A stretch of DNA of 64,000 nucleotides, taken from positions 620,001 through 684,000 of the forward strand of contig DDFJ01000004.1 in NCBI GenBank assembly GCA_002337125.1, given 5' to 3'. Position 1 is the first letter of the stretch. Each line of letters starts with the position of its first letter. The stretch comes from Chitinophagaceae bacterium UBA1931. Lineage in GTDB: Bacteria > Bacteroidota > Bacteroidia > Chitinophagales > Chitinophagaceae. The notes under the pieces were generated by a model that searched no databases, was not told where the DNA came from, and worked only from the letters and a program-made list of their open reading frames with translations. Both the position numbers and the translations under genes were made by a program. Of the stretch, positions 8,553-17,768 are shown piece after piece.

Positions 8553-9467
8553 GTGAAGATCCAGGAACTATTACCACAATACCTCTACCAGCACAAAACG
8601 CTCTCGATTCCGGGACTTGGTGTATTTGAACTAAACCCTGCTGTAAATATTTACGAAACGAAAGAAGAAGGTTGGCCTGAAGATACCATTACATTTAAGC
8701 AGGACCGCAATGTTGTTATTACAGAGGATTTTCTTAAATACCTGATTCAGCACACAGGTAAAATGAAACCACTCGCCATCAGCGATCTTGAATCATTCGT
8801 AAGCAGTGGTGTTCAATTACTCAATATAGGCAAACCGTTTATGCTGAAAGGCATTGGTTCTGTTTCAAAATCGGCTTATGGCGATTTGCAGTTCCAGCAG
8901 GGATCACCTGTTCTTGACAAACTTGAATCGGCACAACCAGATCAGCTGAAGGACCGCACACTTCAGCAAAAGGAAAATGATGAACTTGATTTTTCACATG
9001 CTGAAAGAAAAAGTTCAAAGAAAGCCATCCTCGTTTTTGCAGCAGTAATTGCACTTGCTCTCATTGGATGGGCCATTTATCTTGCACTTCCAAAACATCA
9101 GCTGGCAGAAACTGAAGCTGAAAATATTACCACAGATACAAGCAAAGCTGCTAACAATGCAACTGTTGATACTGTCACCGCAAAAAAAGATTCAGTAACA
9201 ACTCCTGCACCGGTTGCTGTTGTAACTACTGATACTACTTCGTTTGATCTCATCATTAAACATGTTGATACAAAAGCAAGAGCTGATGCATTTGTTGCTT
9301 ACCAGAAATCGGTAAAACAGCGGAATATTACCATTGTACAAAAAGACAGCAGCAATTACCAGCTTGTTTTACACGTTACAAAAAATCTTTCTGACACAAC
9401 CTTTGTGATTGATTCATTAAAAAGTTATTACGGCATCAAAGCAACACTGCTAAAACCATCCAACTAA
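8553..9467 (+). CDS. HU-CCDC81-like and SPOR domain membrane protein
   Basis: The 304-residue protein starts at GTG. Residues 1-60 (LLPQYLYQHKTLSIPGLGVFEL) match the bacterial CCDC81-type HU-like domain, followed by a second HU-like unit ending around residue 125 (NIGKPFMLKGIGSVSKS). A single membrane helix lies at about 156-175, then a Thr/Ala-rich linker, then a SPOR domain at about 228-304. SPOR domains bind denuded glycan strands of septal peptidoglycan, and this combination is common in Bacteroidota, so a role linking cytoplasmic or nucleoid factors to the division site is plausible but inferred. The next gene starts one base after its stop, so the two are cotranscribed. Confidence 0.85.
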   Translation: MKIQELLPQYLYQHKTLSIPGLGVFELNPAVNIYETKEEGWPEDTITFKQDRNVVITEDFLKYLIQHTGKMKPLAISDLESFVSSGVQLLNIGKPFMLKGIGSVSKSAYGDLQFQQGSPVLDKLESAQPDQLKDRTLQQKENDELDFSHAERKSSKKAILVFAAVIALALIGWAIYLALPKHQLAETEAENITTDTSKAANNATVDTVTAKKDSVTTPAPVAVVTTDTTSFDLIIKHVDTKARADAFVAYQKSVKQRNITIVQKDSSNYQLVLHVTKNLSDTTFVIDSLKSYYGIKATLLKPSN

Positions 9468-9468
9468 A

Positions 9469-10134
9469 ATGAACAGAACAACAAAGACGTTGTTTTTATT
9501 TTTCTGTATTTTAACAGCCGCAGAGCTGTTGCTTATTTATTTCAATCAAACATCCGTCCGCTGGTTTACCAAACCACTGCTGATGCCCGTTTTGATGATT
9601 GCTTTTTATACAGGAAGCAACATAAAAAAAGACAAGCAGTTTTACTTTATACTCTTGGCATTGTTTCTTTCGTGGGCAGGCGATGTATTGCTGATGATGA
9701 AGAACATGTTTATTCCGGGACTTGTTTCTTTTTTACTTGCTCATTTTTTTTACATCATTTATTTCCTGCAAACAAAAAAGGAAAAGAGAGGGCTTTTGCA
9801 ATTTCAACCGTTAATTGGTTTGCCGGTTGTTATTTATATCGCCATTTTTCTATGGCAGTTATATCCTTTTCTTGATGCCTTGAAAATACCTGTAACAATT
9901 TATGCTGTTACAATTGGCACCATGCTCATCATGGCAATTAACACAAAGCGTAAAGTTGATGACGATGCTTCCACATTATTCTTCAACGGTGCATTACAGT
10001 TTGTGATTTCCGATTCATTGCTCGCAGTAAATCTTTTTGCAGTGAACAACCTGCTGCTGGGTTTATGTGTAATGCTAACTTATTGCTCGGCACAATATCT
10101 TATTGTAAAAGGCGTGATGTTAAACAAAGAATAA
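9469..10134 (+). CDS. YhhN/TMEM86 family membrane protein (lysoplasmalogenase-like)
   Basis: The 221-residue protein is almost entirely hydrophobic, with seven to eight predicted membrane helices. The family-typical features are FTKPLLMPVLM near residue 34, FLSWAGDVLLMM near 67 with its conserved Asp, and FVISDSLLAV near 180 with another conserved Asp. Some members hydrolyse the vinyl-ether bond of lysoplasmalogens; activity here is unproven. It follows the HU/SPOR gene by one base. Confidence 0.85.
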   Translation: MNRTTKTLFLFFCILTAAELLLIYFNQTSVRWFTKPLLMPVLMIAFYTGSNIKKDKQFYFILLALFLSWAGDVLLMMKNMFIPGLVSFLLAHFFYIIYFLQTKKEKRGLLQFQPLIGLPVVIYIAIFLWQLYPFLDALKIPVTIYAVTIGTMLIMAINTKRKVDDDASTLFFNGALQFVISDSLLAVNLFAVNNLLLGLCVMLTYCSAQYLIVKGVMLNKE

Positions 10135-10168
10135 CAGTTCTCCCTTCAACTGAAAGTTTTGCGGCAAC

Positions 10169-10178
10169 GTTTGCAAAC
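10169..10178. promoter_or_regulatory. Possible operator palindrome upstream of sugar kinase
   Basis: GTTTGCAAAC is a perfect ten-base palindrome about 64 nt before the kinase start. It resembles LacI-family half-sites, but no regulator gene is adjacent and the assignment is weak. Confidence 0.25.
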
Positions 10179-10241
10179 AATTACTCCTTCACTTTCAGAA
10201 AATGATCGACCTTTAAAGCGCTTTCATCAATCCTTTTCCTC

Positions 10242-11267
10242 ATGCACAAAAAGAAAATCCTTTGTTTCGGAGAATTACTGTTTCGCATTTCACCGGCAAC
10301 AAATGAAGAAACAACCGATAAAAATCCCATGCAGTTATACATTGGCGGAGCTGAAGCAAATACAGCCACTGCCCTTGCCGGCTGGAATGTTCCCGTAAAA
10401 TATTTTACCGCCCTGCCTGATAATTTCATGAGCAGACATGTCATTGACTATCTCGAATACAAAGGCATTTACACTTCATCCATTTTATTTTCAGGAAACA
10501 GGATTGGCGTTTATTATCTTGAAAGAGGAGCCGATTTAAAAGGAAATATGGTGTACGATCGTGACCGTTCTTCTTTTTCGGAATTGAAAAGAGGCATGGT
10601 TGACTGGGATAAAGTGTTGCGTGATGTAGAATGGCTGAATCTTTCTGCCATCAGTCCGGCATTAAATGAAAATGTAGCCGATGTTTGCCTGGAAGCACTA
10701 GAAGCAGCTGCCAGTCGCAACATTGTTATTTCAATGGATCTCAACTACCGTTCAAGACTTTGGAAGTATGGCAAACAGCCAATTGAAATCATGCCCAGGC
10801 TTGCCGCTTATTGCGATGTGCTGATGGGCAACATCTGGAGTGCAGCAAGTTTGCTGGGCACTTCAATTGATGAGCATATTCATGATAAGGGAACAAAAGA
10901 AGCATACCTTTATCATGCACAAAAAACATCAGAAGAAATTATGCAGATGTTTCCTAAATGCAAATCAGTTGCCAATACATTCCGTTTTGATGGCGATAAC
11001 AATTTCATACGTTATTATACCAGCTTATATAATGAAAACAAACTTTACTTCTCTCCCGATTTTACCTGTAGTGGTGTGAGAGACAGAAGTGGCAGCGGTG
11101 ATTGTTTTATGGCCGGGCTCATCTACGGATTATATAACCGTCACGAGCCACAGGAAATTCTTGATTACGCAACCGCAGCTGCTTTCGGTAAATTACAGGA
11201 AACAGGTGATGCTACCGGACAGGATATCTTTATGGTAAAAAAAATCAAAAAGACGGTTGAAGGGTAA
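10242..11267 (+). CDS. PfkB-family carbohydrate kinase, 2-keto-3-deoxygluconate kinase-like
   Basis: The 341-residue ribokinase-fold protein has the N-terminal GELLFRISP and IGGAEANTATALA (sugar-binding loop) and the C-terminal GSGDCFMAGLIYG with the catalytic Asp and anion hole. Among PfkB kinases the pattern most resembles Bacteroidota KDG kinases, which phosphorylate 2-keto-3-deoxygluconate at the 6 position before aldol cleavage. No KDPG aldolase or uronate genes are adjacent, so the substrate is inferred from similarity only. It is followed by aroK but has a 55-nt gap containing a separate promoter. Confidence 0.85.
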   Translation: MHKKKILCFGELLFRISPATNEETTDKNPMQLYIGGAEANTATALAGWNVPVKYFTALPDNFMSRHVIDYLEYKGIYTSSILFSGNRIGVYYLERGADLKGNMVYDRDRSSFSELKRGMVDWDKVLRDVEWLNLSAISPALNENVADVCLEALEAAASRNIVISMDLNYRSRLWKYGKQPIEIMPRLAAYCDVLMGNIWSAASLLGTSIDEHIHDKGTKEAYLYHAQKTSEEIMQMFPKCKSVANTFRFDGDNNFIRYYTSLYNENKLYFSPDFTCSGVRDRSGSGDCFMAGLIYGLYNRHEPQEILDYATAAAFGKLQETGDATGQDIFMVKKIKKTVEG

Positions 11268-11298
11268 CAGGTTTTAGTAATCGACCCTCTTCTTCTTT

Positions 11299-11306
11299 AT
11301 CTTCGC
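11299..11306 (+). promoter_or_regulatory. -7 box of aroK
   Basis: TATCTTCG, a one-mismatch TAnnTTTG box, is 16 nt upstream of the aroK ATG. Confidence 0.5.
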
Positions 11307-11322
11307 ATCAAACAACGAAGCA

Positions 11323-11832
11323 ATGCGTTATTTCCTGGTTGGATTTATGGGTAGTGGCAAAACTTATTGGGGCCGAAAATGGAGCGAAGCACATGGTTTA
11401 AAACATTACGACCTTGATGAAGAAATTGAAAAGCAGCAAGGCAAAACAATTCCCGAAATTTTTGATCAACAGGGCGAAGATGCATTCCGTAAAATTGAAC
11501 GTGATACGCTGAAACAATTTCTGGAACTCGACGATTTTATTCTCAGCTGCGGCGGCGGCACTGCCTGCTTTTACAATAACATGATTACAATGAACAAAGC
11601 AGGTATTACCATTTACTTAAAAACATCACCTGCTGATCTTGCATTGCGGTTGAAAGATGAAAAAGAAACCCGGCCTTTAATTGCAGGCATGGATAATCAT
11701 GTGCTGGAAGAATTCATCAGCGAAAAACTGCAGCAACGTGAACCTTACTATTCACTTTCAATGTATCATTTGCCGGGCAAATTTGCTACAAAAGAAAATT
11801 TTCAACGTATAATCAGACGACATGGCGCATAA
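11323..11832 (+). CDS. aroK: Shikimate kinase
   Basis: It phosphorylates shikimate at the 3-hydroxyl using ATP, the fifth step of the chorismate pathway, in the cytoplasm. The 169-residue length is typical. Walker A GFMGSGKT spans residues 7-14, YDLDEEIE holds the shikimate-binding Asp, FRKIERD supplies the binding Arg/Glu, CGGGTACF is the substrate-binding glycine loop, and ETRPLI is the LID. Unlike the other aro genes, which sit in the 35-43 kb operon, this one is separate and overlaps DUF423 by 11 nt. Confidence 0.95.
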   Translation: MRYFLVGFMGSGKTYWGRKWSEAHGLKHYDLDEEIEKQQGKTIPEIFDQQGEDAFRKIERDTLKQFLELDDFILSCGGGTACFYNNMITMNKAGITIYLKTSPADLALRLKDEKETRPLIAGMDNHVLEEFISEKLQQREPYYSLSMYHLPGKFATKENFQRIIRRHGA

Positions 11833-12217
11833 ATTTTTAAAAACAGCTTTTATACTTGGCGCATTAGCCGTTGCATTGGGTGCATTTGGTGCACATGCAT
11901 TAAAACCATTGCTCAGTGAACAGGAACTCCATACTTACCAAACAGCAACACAATACCATTCAATCCATGTGTTGGCATTAACTGTTGCAGGCATATTAAT
12001 GCTGCAATACTCTTCAAAATGGTTTGTGAGAGCAGGTTGGTTATTCATTGCTGGAATGATTCTCTTCGCCGGCTCTTTGTACACACTCACTTTCTTAAAA
12101 GCAGCAGGCGTTGAAAATGTGAATTGGCTAGGAGCAATTACTCCGTTAGGTGGATTGAGTTTTATCAGCGGTTGGCTTTGTTTGTTTATGGGTGTAAACA
12201 AATGGTCGAAGTCCTAA
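11822..12217 (+). CDS. DUF423 family (YgdD-like) membrane protein
   Basis: The 131-residue protein has four predicted membrane helices and the family motif GALAVALGAFGAHALK near the N-terminus, with TYQTATQYHSIHVLAL following. Function is unknown in the family. It overlaps aroK by 11 nt and its stop codon overlaps the convergent histidine kinase stop by three bases. Confidence 0.88.
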   Translation: MAHKFLKTAFILGALAVALGAFGAHALKPLLSEQELHTYQTATQYHSIHVLALTVAGILMLQYSSKWFVRAGWLFIAGMILFAGSLYTLTFLKAAGVENVNWLGAITPLGGLSFISGWLCLFMGVNKWSKS

Positions 12218-14127
12218 AGAGGAACGGTCAGTTTTGTTATTGTACCAACAATACCATTCCCTGAAATAATTTCAAAACTTCCGCCGACGTTTTCCATGCG
12301 GCGTTTCATATTTTTCAGACCATTGCCATATTGGTTCAGTTTTTCATAATCCATTCCTTTGCCGTTATCTCTTATTTCAATATGCAGATTTCCGTCAAAC
12401 GAAATAATGATATCCACATCAGTTGCACCTGAATGTTTCATTGCATTGTTCAATGTTTCTTTTATCACAAGGAAAACATTTCTTCTTTTTTCACCCGATA
12501 CTTCCGTATCAGGTAATGATTCAGGAACCTTCATGTGATAATCGATGCTGAAATTATCAAGATACTCAGATGCATAAGAACGGATATAAGAAACAAGACT
12601 GCTTACACTATCATTACCCGGGTTCATACTCCAGATAATGCCGTTCATCTTGCTCATTAATTCGTTTGCATTATTGGATATTTTGTGAATTTCCTCAACC
12701 GGGTTTTCTTTAGTTTTCTTAATGGCAATTTCGCTCAACAGGCGTATGGCTGTAACGCCGCTTCCCAATTCATCGTGCATATCAGCAGAAATTCTTACAC
12801 GTTCATCATTCTGTGCACTGAGCACAGCAATTTGTTTTTCGTATTCCTGCTTTTCATTTTCCTGTTTAATTGCTTCATCCATTTTTACTTTTTCAATCAG
12901 CTCAATCTTATTCTTGTAAGTTAAACCCATCAGGAATAAAATCAGTTCAAGTAAAATACCAACTTCAAAATATGTAAGCGACTGCTGAAAAAATTCACCA
13001 CTTGGCAGAAATACCGGCTGTGGGTATACCATCAGTAATAATGACATCCCTCCAAAAAGAAGATTAGCAAGGTTTCCCGCAAGCAGGTAATTCATTAACC
13101 TGTCTCGTTTTACAACACCAAGAACCAAATACATTATTCCAAGAAAAATAAAGAAATACTTACTGGTGTTTTCGGTAAATGTCAGGTAAGGATAAGAGAA
13201 AGAAGCAAAATAAAAGAAAGTGAATAATGCAAGGAAAATGATGAGTACAATCTCTGCTACAAAGAACATTTTGTTTAACAATGGATATTGCTGAGGCGTA
13301 TTCAGAAACATCCGTGAAAAAGCTACATAAAAAATGTAACCACCCATCTGTAAAAAATAATCAAAGTATTCTTCGTAAAAGAAGTTAAACGTGGTTGATG
13401 TTTTAAACAGCATTGCCTTCAGGAAAAGCATCACGCAAAAAAACAAGGCATAAACTGAATAGTACAGAAATTCCTTTTTAAAATTCTGAAAATAATTCGC
13501 CATGGAAAACAATACCATCATAAGCAGCATACCGCAAATAACATAGGTAAACACATTTACCCCTTGTGCTTTTGTATGAAGTGCATTGAGATGATAATCG
13601 ATGAACACCGGGTTGATGAGGTATGGCTCAAACGTAACAATATTTGTACGAGCATAGTTACAGCTCATCAGCAAATCGATCGTTGCACCGGAATCAATGT
13701 AAAATGTATGAAAAGCATACCTGTTACCAACTGTATCTTTTTCTTTTGGAATTTCAGACCATGTATTGGTTAAACTATCTCTCCAGTATAAGGAAGAATT
13801 TACTGCATAAGTGCCGGGTGTAATAAAATATTCCTTCTTTTTTTCTTCATCATTTTTTAACCTGAACAGGAAATAAATCCTTGAGTCGATCATGTAAACC
13901 TTTTCAAGATTTTTCTTAGGAAAGGCTTTTAAAGGTTTAAACCTGTTTTCATCCAACTGGTGAATTGAAACAGTTTTAGCTGTGTCGATATAAGCTCTCA
14001 GCTCAGGAATGAGGCTATGAATATTTTTTACAGACGAAGTAGTAATGACCTTAAGAGAAGTATTGCTTTGGGCATTTACATCCAGTATAAGGATCAAAAG
14101 AAAGGTAAGCAGGCGATATTTTCTCAT
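12214..14127 (-). CDS. 7TMR-DISM sensor histidine kinase (HisKA_3/HATPase)
   Basis: The 637-residue protein starts with a signal peptide, then a periplasmic sensor region (about 25-180, probably 7TMR-DISMED2-like), seven predicted membrane helices (about 190-400), a charged coiled coil, a HisKA_3 phosphoacceptor box around SADMHDELGSGVTAIR, and a HATPase domain with IKETLNNAMKHS (N box) and IRDNGKGMD (G1). This is the NarX-type kinase class, normally paired with a LuxR-type response regulator, but none is adjacent, so it is an orphan in this window. A TATCTTAC box with a TTTG 21 nt upstream lies at about 14148-14180 on the minus strand. The signal is unknown. Confidence 0.9.
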   Translation of the reverse strand: MRKYRLLTFLLILILDVNAQSNTSLKVITTSSVKNIHSLIPELRAYIDTAKTVSIHQLDENRFKPLKAFPKKNLEKVYMIDSRIYFLFRLKNDEEKKKEYFITPGTYAVNSSLYWRDSLTNTWSEIPKEKDTVGNRYAFHTFYIDSGATIDLLMSCNYARTNIVTFEPYLINPVFIDYHLNALHTKAQGVNVFTYVICGMLLMMVLFSMANYFQNFKKEFLYYSVYALFFCVMLFLKAMLFKTSTTFNFFYEEYFDYFLQMGGYIFYVAFSRMFLNTPQQYPLLNKMFFVAEIVLIIFLALFTFFYFASFSYPYLTFTENTSKYFFIFLGIMYLVLGVVKRDRLMNYLLAGNLANLLFGGMSLLLMVYPQPVFLPSGEFFQQSLTYFEVGILLELILFLMGLTYKNKIELIEKVKMDEAIKQENEKQEYEKQIAVLSAQNDERVRISADMHDELGSGVTAIRLLSEIAIKKTKENPVEEIHKISNNANELMSKMNGIIWSMNPGNDSVSSLVSYIRSYASEYLDNFSIDYHMKVPESLPDTEVSGEKRRNVFLVIKETLNNAMKHSGATDVDIIISFDGNLHIEIRDNGKGMDYEKLNQYGNGLKNMKRRMENVGGSFEIISGNGIVGTITKLTVPL

Positions 14128-14223
14128 TCAGTGTAAGGGTTAGGCAGGTAAGATAAAACTTTTCGGGATTAAATTCCAAAGTTTTGACCAATGTTTGATC
14201 CCCCGGCATTTGATGGCATTCTT

Positions 14224-14231
14224 TATCTTTG
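14224..14231 (+). promoter_or_regulatory. -7 box of ftsK (leaderless spacing)
   Basis: TATCTTTG is a perfect TAnnTTTG box. Only five T residues separate it from the ATG at 14237, placing the expected transcription start at the start codon. Confidence 0.6.
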
Positions 14232-14236
14232 TTTTT

Positions 14237-16789
14237 ATGGCCGCAAACCGCACAAAAGAAAAGAAAGGCAAGAAGAACCCCGATCAGCTTGCACAGGAAA
14301 AAGAAGAGCAGGTATCCGTAAAAGAGCTTGTTAAAGACGAGCGTACACACAAAATTACCGGTATCATTTTCCTGATTATTTCTGTTGTTTTATTCCTTTC
14401 TTTCACGTCGTATCTCTTCACATGGAAGGAAGACCAGGATAAAGTACTTCGCTATTCTTCAGGTTTTCTATTCCAGGAAAATATGAAAGTGGAAAACCTG
14501 CTGGGTCGTTTTGGCGCATGGATTTCGCACCTGTTTTTTTACAGGGGATTTGGTGTTGCATCTTATCTTATCTGTACGTTCTTTTTTATTGTTGGCTCCA
14601 ATTTTCTGTTCGGCAAAAAAATGTTTTCGGTTGCAAGGAATGTGAAATACGTTATTGCAGGACTATTGGTTTTGCCCGTATTCTTTTCATTTTTTTTACA
14701 TGCCGATGGTTTTCCATGGGGAGGCGCTTTTGGTAACTACGCATCAGCATGGCTGATTGGTTTTGCAGGCACAATGGGCACAGGCATCATTTTATCTGTT
14801 GCACTGATTGCTTATCTCATCTGGCGTTTTAATCCTGTATTTAAACTGCCAGCCAAAAAAATCACTGCTCCAATTGAAGATCTGATTGAAGATGAAAAAT
14901 CTGAAACAATTGATCTTACAAATATTTCAACTCCGGTACAACAACAGGAAACAGCAAATAACCAGTTGAAAAAAGAAACAGGTTTTGTTCCTGTAATTAC
15001 TGAAGAAGAAAAATACAATCCGCTGAATAACTTTTCGGTTACAGAGAAAGAAGAGCCGGAAGAAAAACCTGTATTGACCAATGAACAGGTTAAACCTATA
15101 CTGGCTGAACCATTGAATGAAGCATCAACAGAATTAACAGTTCCGGAACCGGAAAAAATAAAGAAGCCTTCAGTAAAAGAAGAAATCGCCAATGACCTTG
15201 CGCTTGAAATAAAAAATGCTGCTGATCATCACGACAATGCAGTTCATGCAGCTGAACCAGCTAAGAAAACAGTAGAAAACTTACCTCCTTACGATCCTTT
15301 TCTTGATCTGAAAGATTACAAGTTTCCTTCGCTGAACCTGCTGGAAAATCACGGCAGTGAAAAAATTGTGCAGGACACAAGTGAACTGGAGAATTACAAA
15401 AACCAGATCATCAACACTCTTCGCAATTACGATATTGAAATACAAAAAATATTTGCAACAGTTGGGCCAACAGTTACACTGTATGAAATTGTTCCGGCTG
15501 CTGGTGTGCGTATTTCAAGAATCAAAAACCTGGAAGATGATATTGCATTAAGTCTTGCAGCGCTGGGCATACGTATCATTGCTCCTATTCCCGGAAAAGG
15601 AACGATTGGTATTGAAGTGCCGAATGTGAAGAAGACGGTGGTGAGTATGAAAACACTTCTTTCATCAGAAAAGTTTCAGCACAACAACTTTGCTTTGCCA
15701 ATTGCCATTGGTAAACGTATTGACAATGAAAACTTCATTGTTGATCTTACCACCATGCCTCACCTGTTAATGGCAGGTGCTACCGGCCAGGGTAAATCAG
15801 TTGGGGTGAATGCACTGCTTGTTTCATTGTTGTATAAAAAGCATCCGTCACAGCTGAAGTTTGTATTGGTCGACCCCAAGAAAGTAGAGTTGAGTTTGTA
15901 CAGGCATATCGAAAATCATTTCTTGGCCAAACTTCCCGGCGAAGAGGAAGCCATCATTACCGATACAAAAAAGGTTATCAATACACTCAACGCTTTGTGT
16001 ATTGAAATGGACAACCGTTATGATCTGCTGAAAGAAGCTGGCTGCCGTAACCTGCGTGAATACAATGAAAAATTTGTAGCCCGAAAACTCAATCCGGAAA
16101 AAGGACATCAATATCTTCCGTTCATTGTGCTGGTGATTGATGAATTTGCCGACCTGATTATGACAGCCGGTAAAGAAATTGAAATGCCGATTGCCCGTTT
16201 GGCGCAGTTGGCCCGTGCCGTTGGTATTCACCTTATCATTGCTACGCAAAGGCCATCGGTTAATATTATTACCGGTACTATTAAAGCCAACTTCCCTGCA
16301 AGGATTGCATTCAAAGTATCGTCAAAAGTTGACAGCAGAACCATTCTTGACATAGGTGGCGCTGAACAGTTGATTGGGAAAGGTGATATGCTCATCAGTT
16401 ACAATGGTGAGTTAACCCGCCTGCAATGTGCGTTTGTTGATACACCTGAAGTGGATGAAATTGTTTCCTTCATCAGCAAACAAAGAGGATATCCGCAGGC
16501 CTTCCTGCTTCCTGAATATGTGGATGAAAAAGAAATGGAAGGAAGGGATTTTGATCTGAGTGACAGGGATCCGTTGTTTGGCGATGCGGCCCGTTTGATT
16601 GTACAAAACCAGGTTGGTTCCACTTCCCTGCTGCAACGCCGTATGAAGCTGGGATATAACCGTGCCGGACGATTGATGGATCAACTGGAAGCTGCAGGTA
16701 TTGTCGGACCAAGCCAGGGAAGCAAGGCAAGGGATGTGCTGATTAAAACTGAATCCGAACTTGACCAGCATCTCGACCTGCTTGGCTAG
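14237..16789 (+). CDS. ftsK: DNA translocase FtsK/SpoIIIE
   Basis: It pumps DNA through the closing septum and assists chromosome dimer resolution. The 850-residue protein has four N-terminal membrane helices (about 40-205), a Glu/Pro-rich linker (about 215-380), the alpha/beta motor with Walker A GATGQGKSVG and Walker B LVIDEFADL, and a C-terminal winged-helix gamma domain (LLQRRMKLGYNRAGRLMDQLE) that in the family reads KOPS-like DNA sequences. The start at 14237 (MAANRTKE) is chosen because a perfect promoter box ends five bases upstream; the frame's earlier ATG at 14195 precedes that box. A LolA-like gene follows. Confidence 0.95.
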   Translation: MAANRTKEKKGKKNPDQLAQEKEEQVSVKELVKDERTHKITGIIFLIISVVLFLSFTSYLFTWKEDQDKVLRYSSGFLFQENMKVENLLGRFGAWISHLFFYRGFGVASYLICTFFFIVGSNFLFGKKMFSVARNVKYVIAGLLVLPVFFSFFLHADGFPWGGAFGNYASAWLIGFAGTMGTGIILSVALIAYLIWRFNPVFKLPAKKITAPIEDLIEDEKSETIDLTNISTPVQQQETANNQLKKETGFVPVITEEEKYNPLNNFSVTEKEEPEEKPVLTNEQVKPILAEPLNEASTELTVPEPEKIKKPSVKEEIANDLALEIKNAADHHDNAVHAAEPAKKTVENLPPYDPFLDLKDYKFPSLNLLENHGSEKIVQDTSELENYKNQIINTLRNYDIEIQKIFATVGPTVTLYEIVPAAGVRISRIKNLEDDIALSLAALGIRIIAPIPGKGTIGIEVPNVKKTVVSMKTLLSSEKFQHNNFALPIAIGKRIDNENFIVDLTTMPHLLMAGATGQGKSVGVNALLVSLLYKKHPSQLKFVLVDPKKVELSLYRHIENHFLAKLPGEEEAIITDTKKVINTLNALCIEMDNRYDLLKEAGCRNLREYNEKFVARKLNPEKGHQYLPFIVLVIDEFADLIMTAGKEIEMPIARLAQLARAVGIHLIIATQRPSVNIITGTIKANFPARIAFKVSSKVDSRTILDIGGAEQLIGKGDMLISYNGELTRLQCAFVDTPEVDEIVSFISKQRGYPQAFLLPEYVDEKEMEGRDFDLSDRDPLFGDAARLIVQNQVGSTSLLQRRMKLGYNRAGRLMDQLEAAGIVGPSQGSKARDVLIKTESELDQHLDLLG

Positions 16790-16841
16790 TGTTAAAGTTT
16801 AGCAAATCAACCCTTTTACATATTTTCATAGAGGCATCGCT

Positions 16842-16849
16842 TATCTTTG
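16842..16849 (+). promoter_or_regulatory. -7 box of lolA-like gene
   Basis: TATCTTTG followed by CGGC, 37 nt upstream of the ATG at 16887. Confidence 0.6.
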
Positions 16850-16886
16850 CGGCCTCAATTTTGAACAGACACAGAAAACAATCAGA

Positions 16887-17552
16887 ATGAAGAAAATTAT
16901 ATCGTTCACACTCGTACTCCTGTTTACAGCAGCAGGCTTTGCCCAGCAAAAAAATATGGGCACGAGTGACCCTGCTGCAAAAAAAATCCTTGATGCAGTA
17001 AGTGCCAAGTTTAAAACTTACAAAGCTGTACAGGCAACTTTCACATTTAAAAATGAAGATGCAAAAGGCAAAGTACTTGGCGTTAAAAAAGGAACCATCT
17101 ACACAAAAGGAAATAAATACCGTGTAACTATCACCGGCGGACAGGATATTTTTTGTGATGGTGTTACCGTTTCAACTTACGATAAAACAGCCAACGAAGT
17201 AACTGTTGCAAAATTTGAAGCTTCGCAAAGCACCATTACTCCTCAAAAACTTTTTACCAATTTCTACGATAAAGACTTTTTATACAAACTCAACGGAGAA
17301 AAGAAAGAGGCCGGAAAAACTTTGCAGGAAATTGAATTAACTCCGTTTGATAAAACAAAATCATTCTTTAAAGTTTTGATCTGGGTTGATAAAGCCACTC
17401 AAACCATTTACAGCACCAAAGTGCTGGAAAAGAGCGGCAACAAATACACAATCACTGTTGCTTCAGTAAATGGCAATGCCAATATTAATGATGCACAGTT
17501 TGTGTTTGATAAAAAGAAATTCCCAGGTGTGGAAGTAGTTGACCTGCGCTGA
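16887..17552 (+). CDS. LolA-like outer-membrane lipoprotein carrier
   Basis: The 221-residue protein has a cleavable signal peptide ending near AAGFAQQ and the LolA-type half-barrel: KILDAVSAKFKTYKAVQATFTF at the start of the mature protein, then GTIYTKGNKYRV and a series of beta strands. LolA carries lipoproteins across the periplasm from the inner to the outer membrane. The position just after ftsK is the familiar Bacteroidota arrangement. A strong terminator follows the stop by 26 nt. In this phylum LolA homologues can be multiple, so which lipoproteins it serves is unknown. Confidence 0.85.
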   Translation: MKKIISFTLVLLFTAAGFAQQKNMGTSDPAAKKILDAVSAKFKTYKAVQATFTFKNEDAKGKVLGVKKGTIYTKGNKYRVTITGGQDIFCDGVTVSTYDKTANEVTVAKFEASQSTITPQKLFTNFYDKDFLYKLNGEKKEAGKTLQEIELTPFDKTKSFFKVLIWVDKATQTIYSTKVLEKSGNKYTITVASVNGNANINDAQFVFDKKKFPGVEVVDLR

Positions 17553-17577
17553 TGACCGCATCTTGACATTATATCTG

Positions 17578-17609
17578 AAAATCCCGTTTCGCTCCTGAAA
17601 CGGGATTTT
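17578..17609 (+). terminator. Rho-independent terminator after lolA-like gene
   Basis: A 13-bp stem AAAATCCCGTTTC / GAAACGGGATTTT with loop GCTCCT. Its arms share 12 bases with the hairpin at 18993-19022. Confidence 0.85.
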
Positions 17610-17729
17610 AGTTTATGACAAAATTCTGAAAACAGGCCCTGCCCTCGGTTTCTGCAAAACCATCTATCAGGCAATAGCCCCGAATTTGTAAGAAAAAACA
17701 AAAGCCTGCCCAGCCATTAGCCTTTTAAA

Positions 17730-17737
17730 TATATTTG
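17730..17737 (+). promoter_or_regulatory. -7 box of TlpA-like gene
   Basis: TATATTTG matches TAnnTTTG and lies 31 nt upstream of the ATG at 17769. Confidence 0.5.
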
Positions 17738-17768
17738 AAGAATATCAATCCAAAACATACAGTTACAT

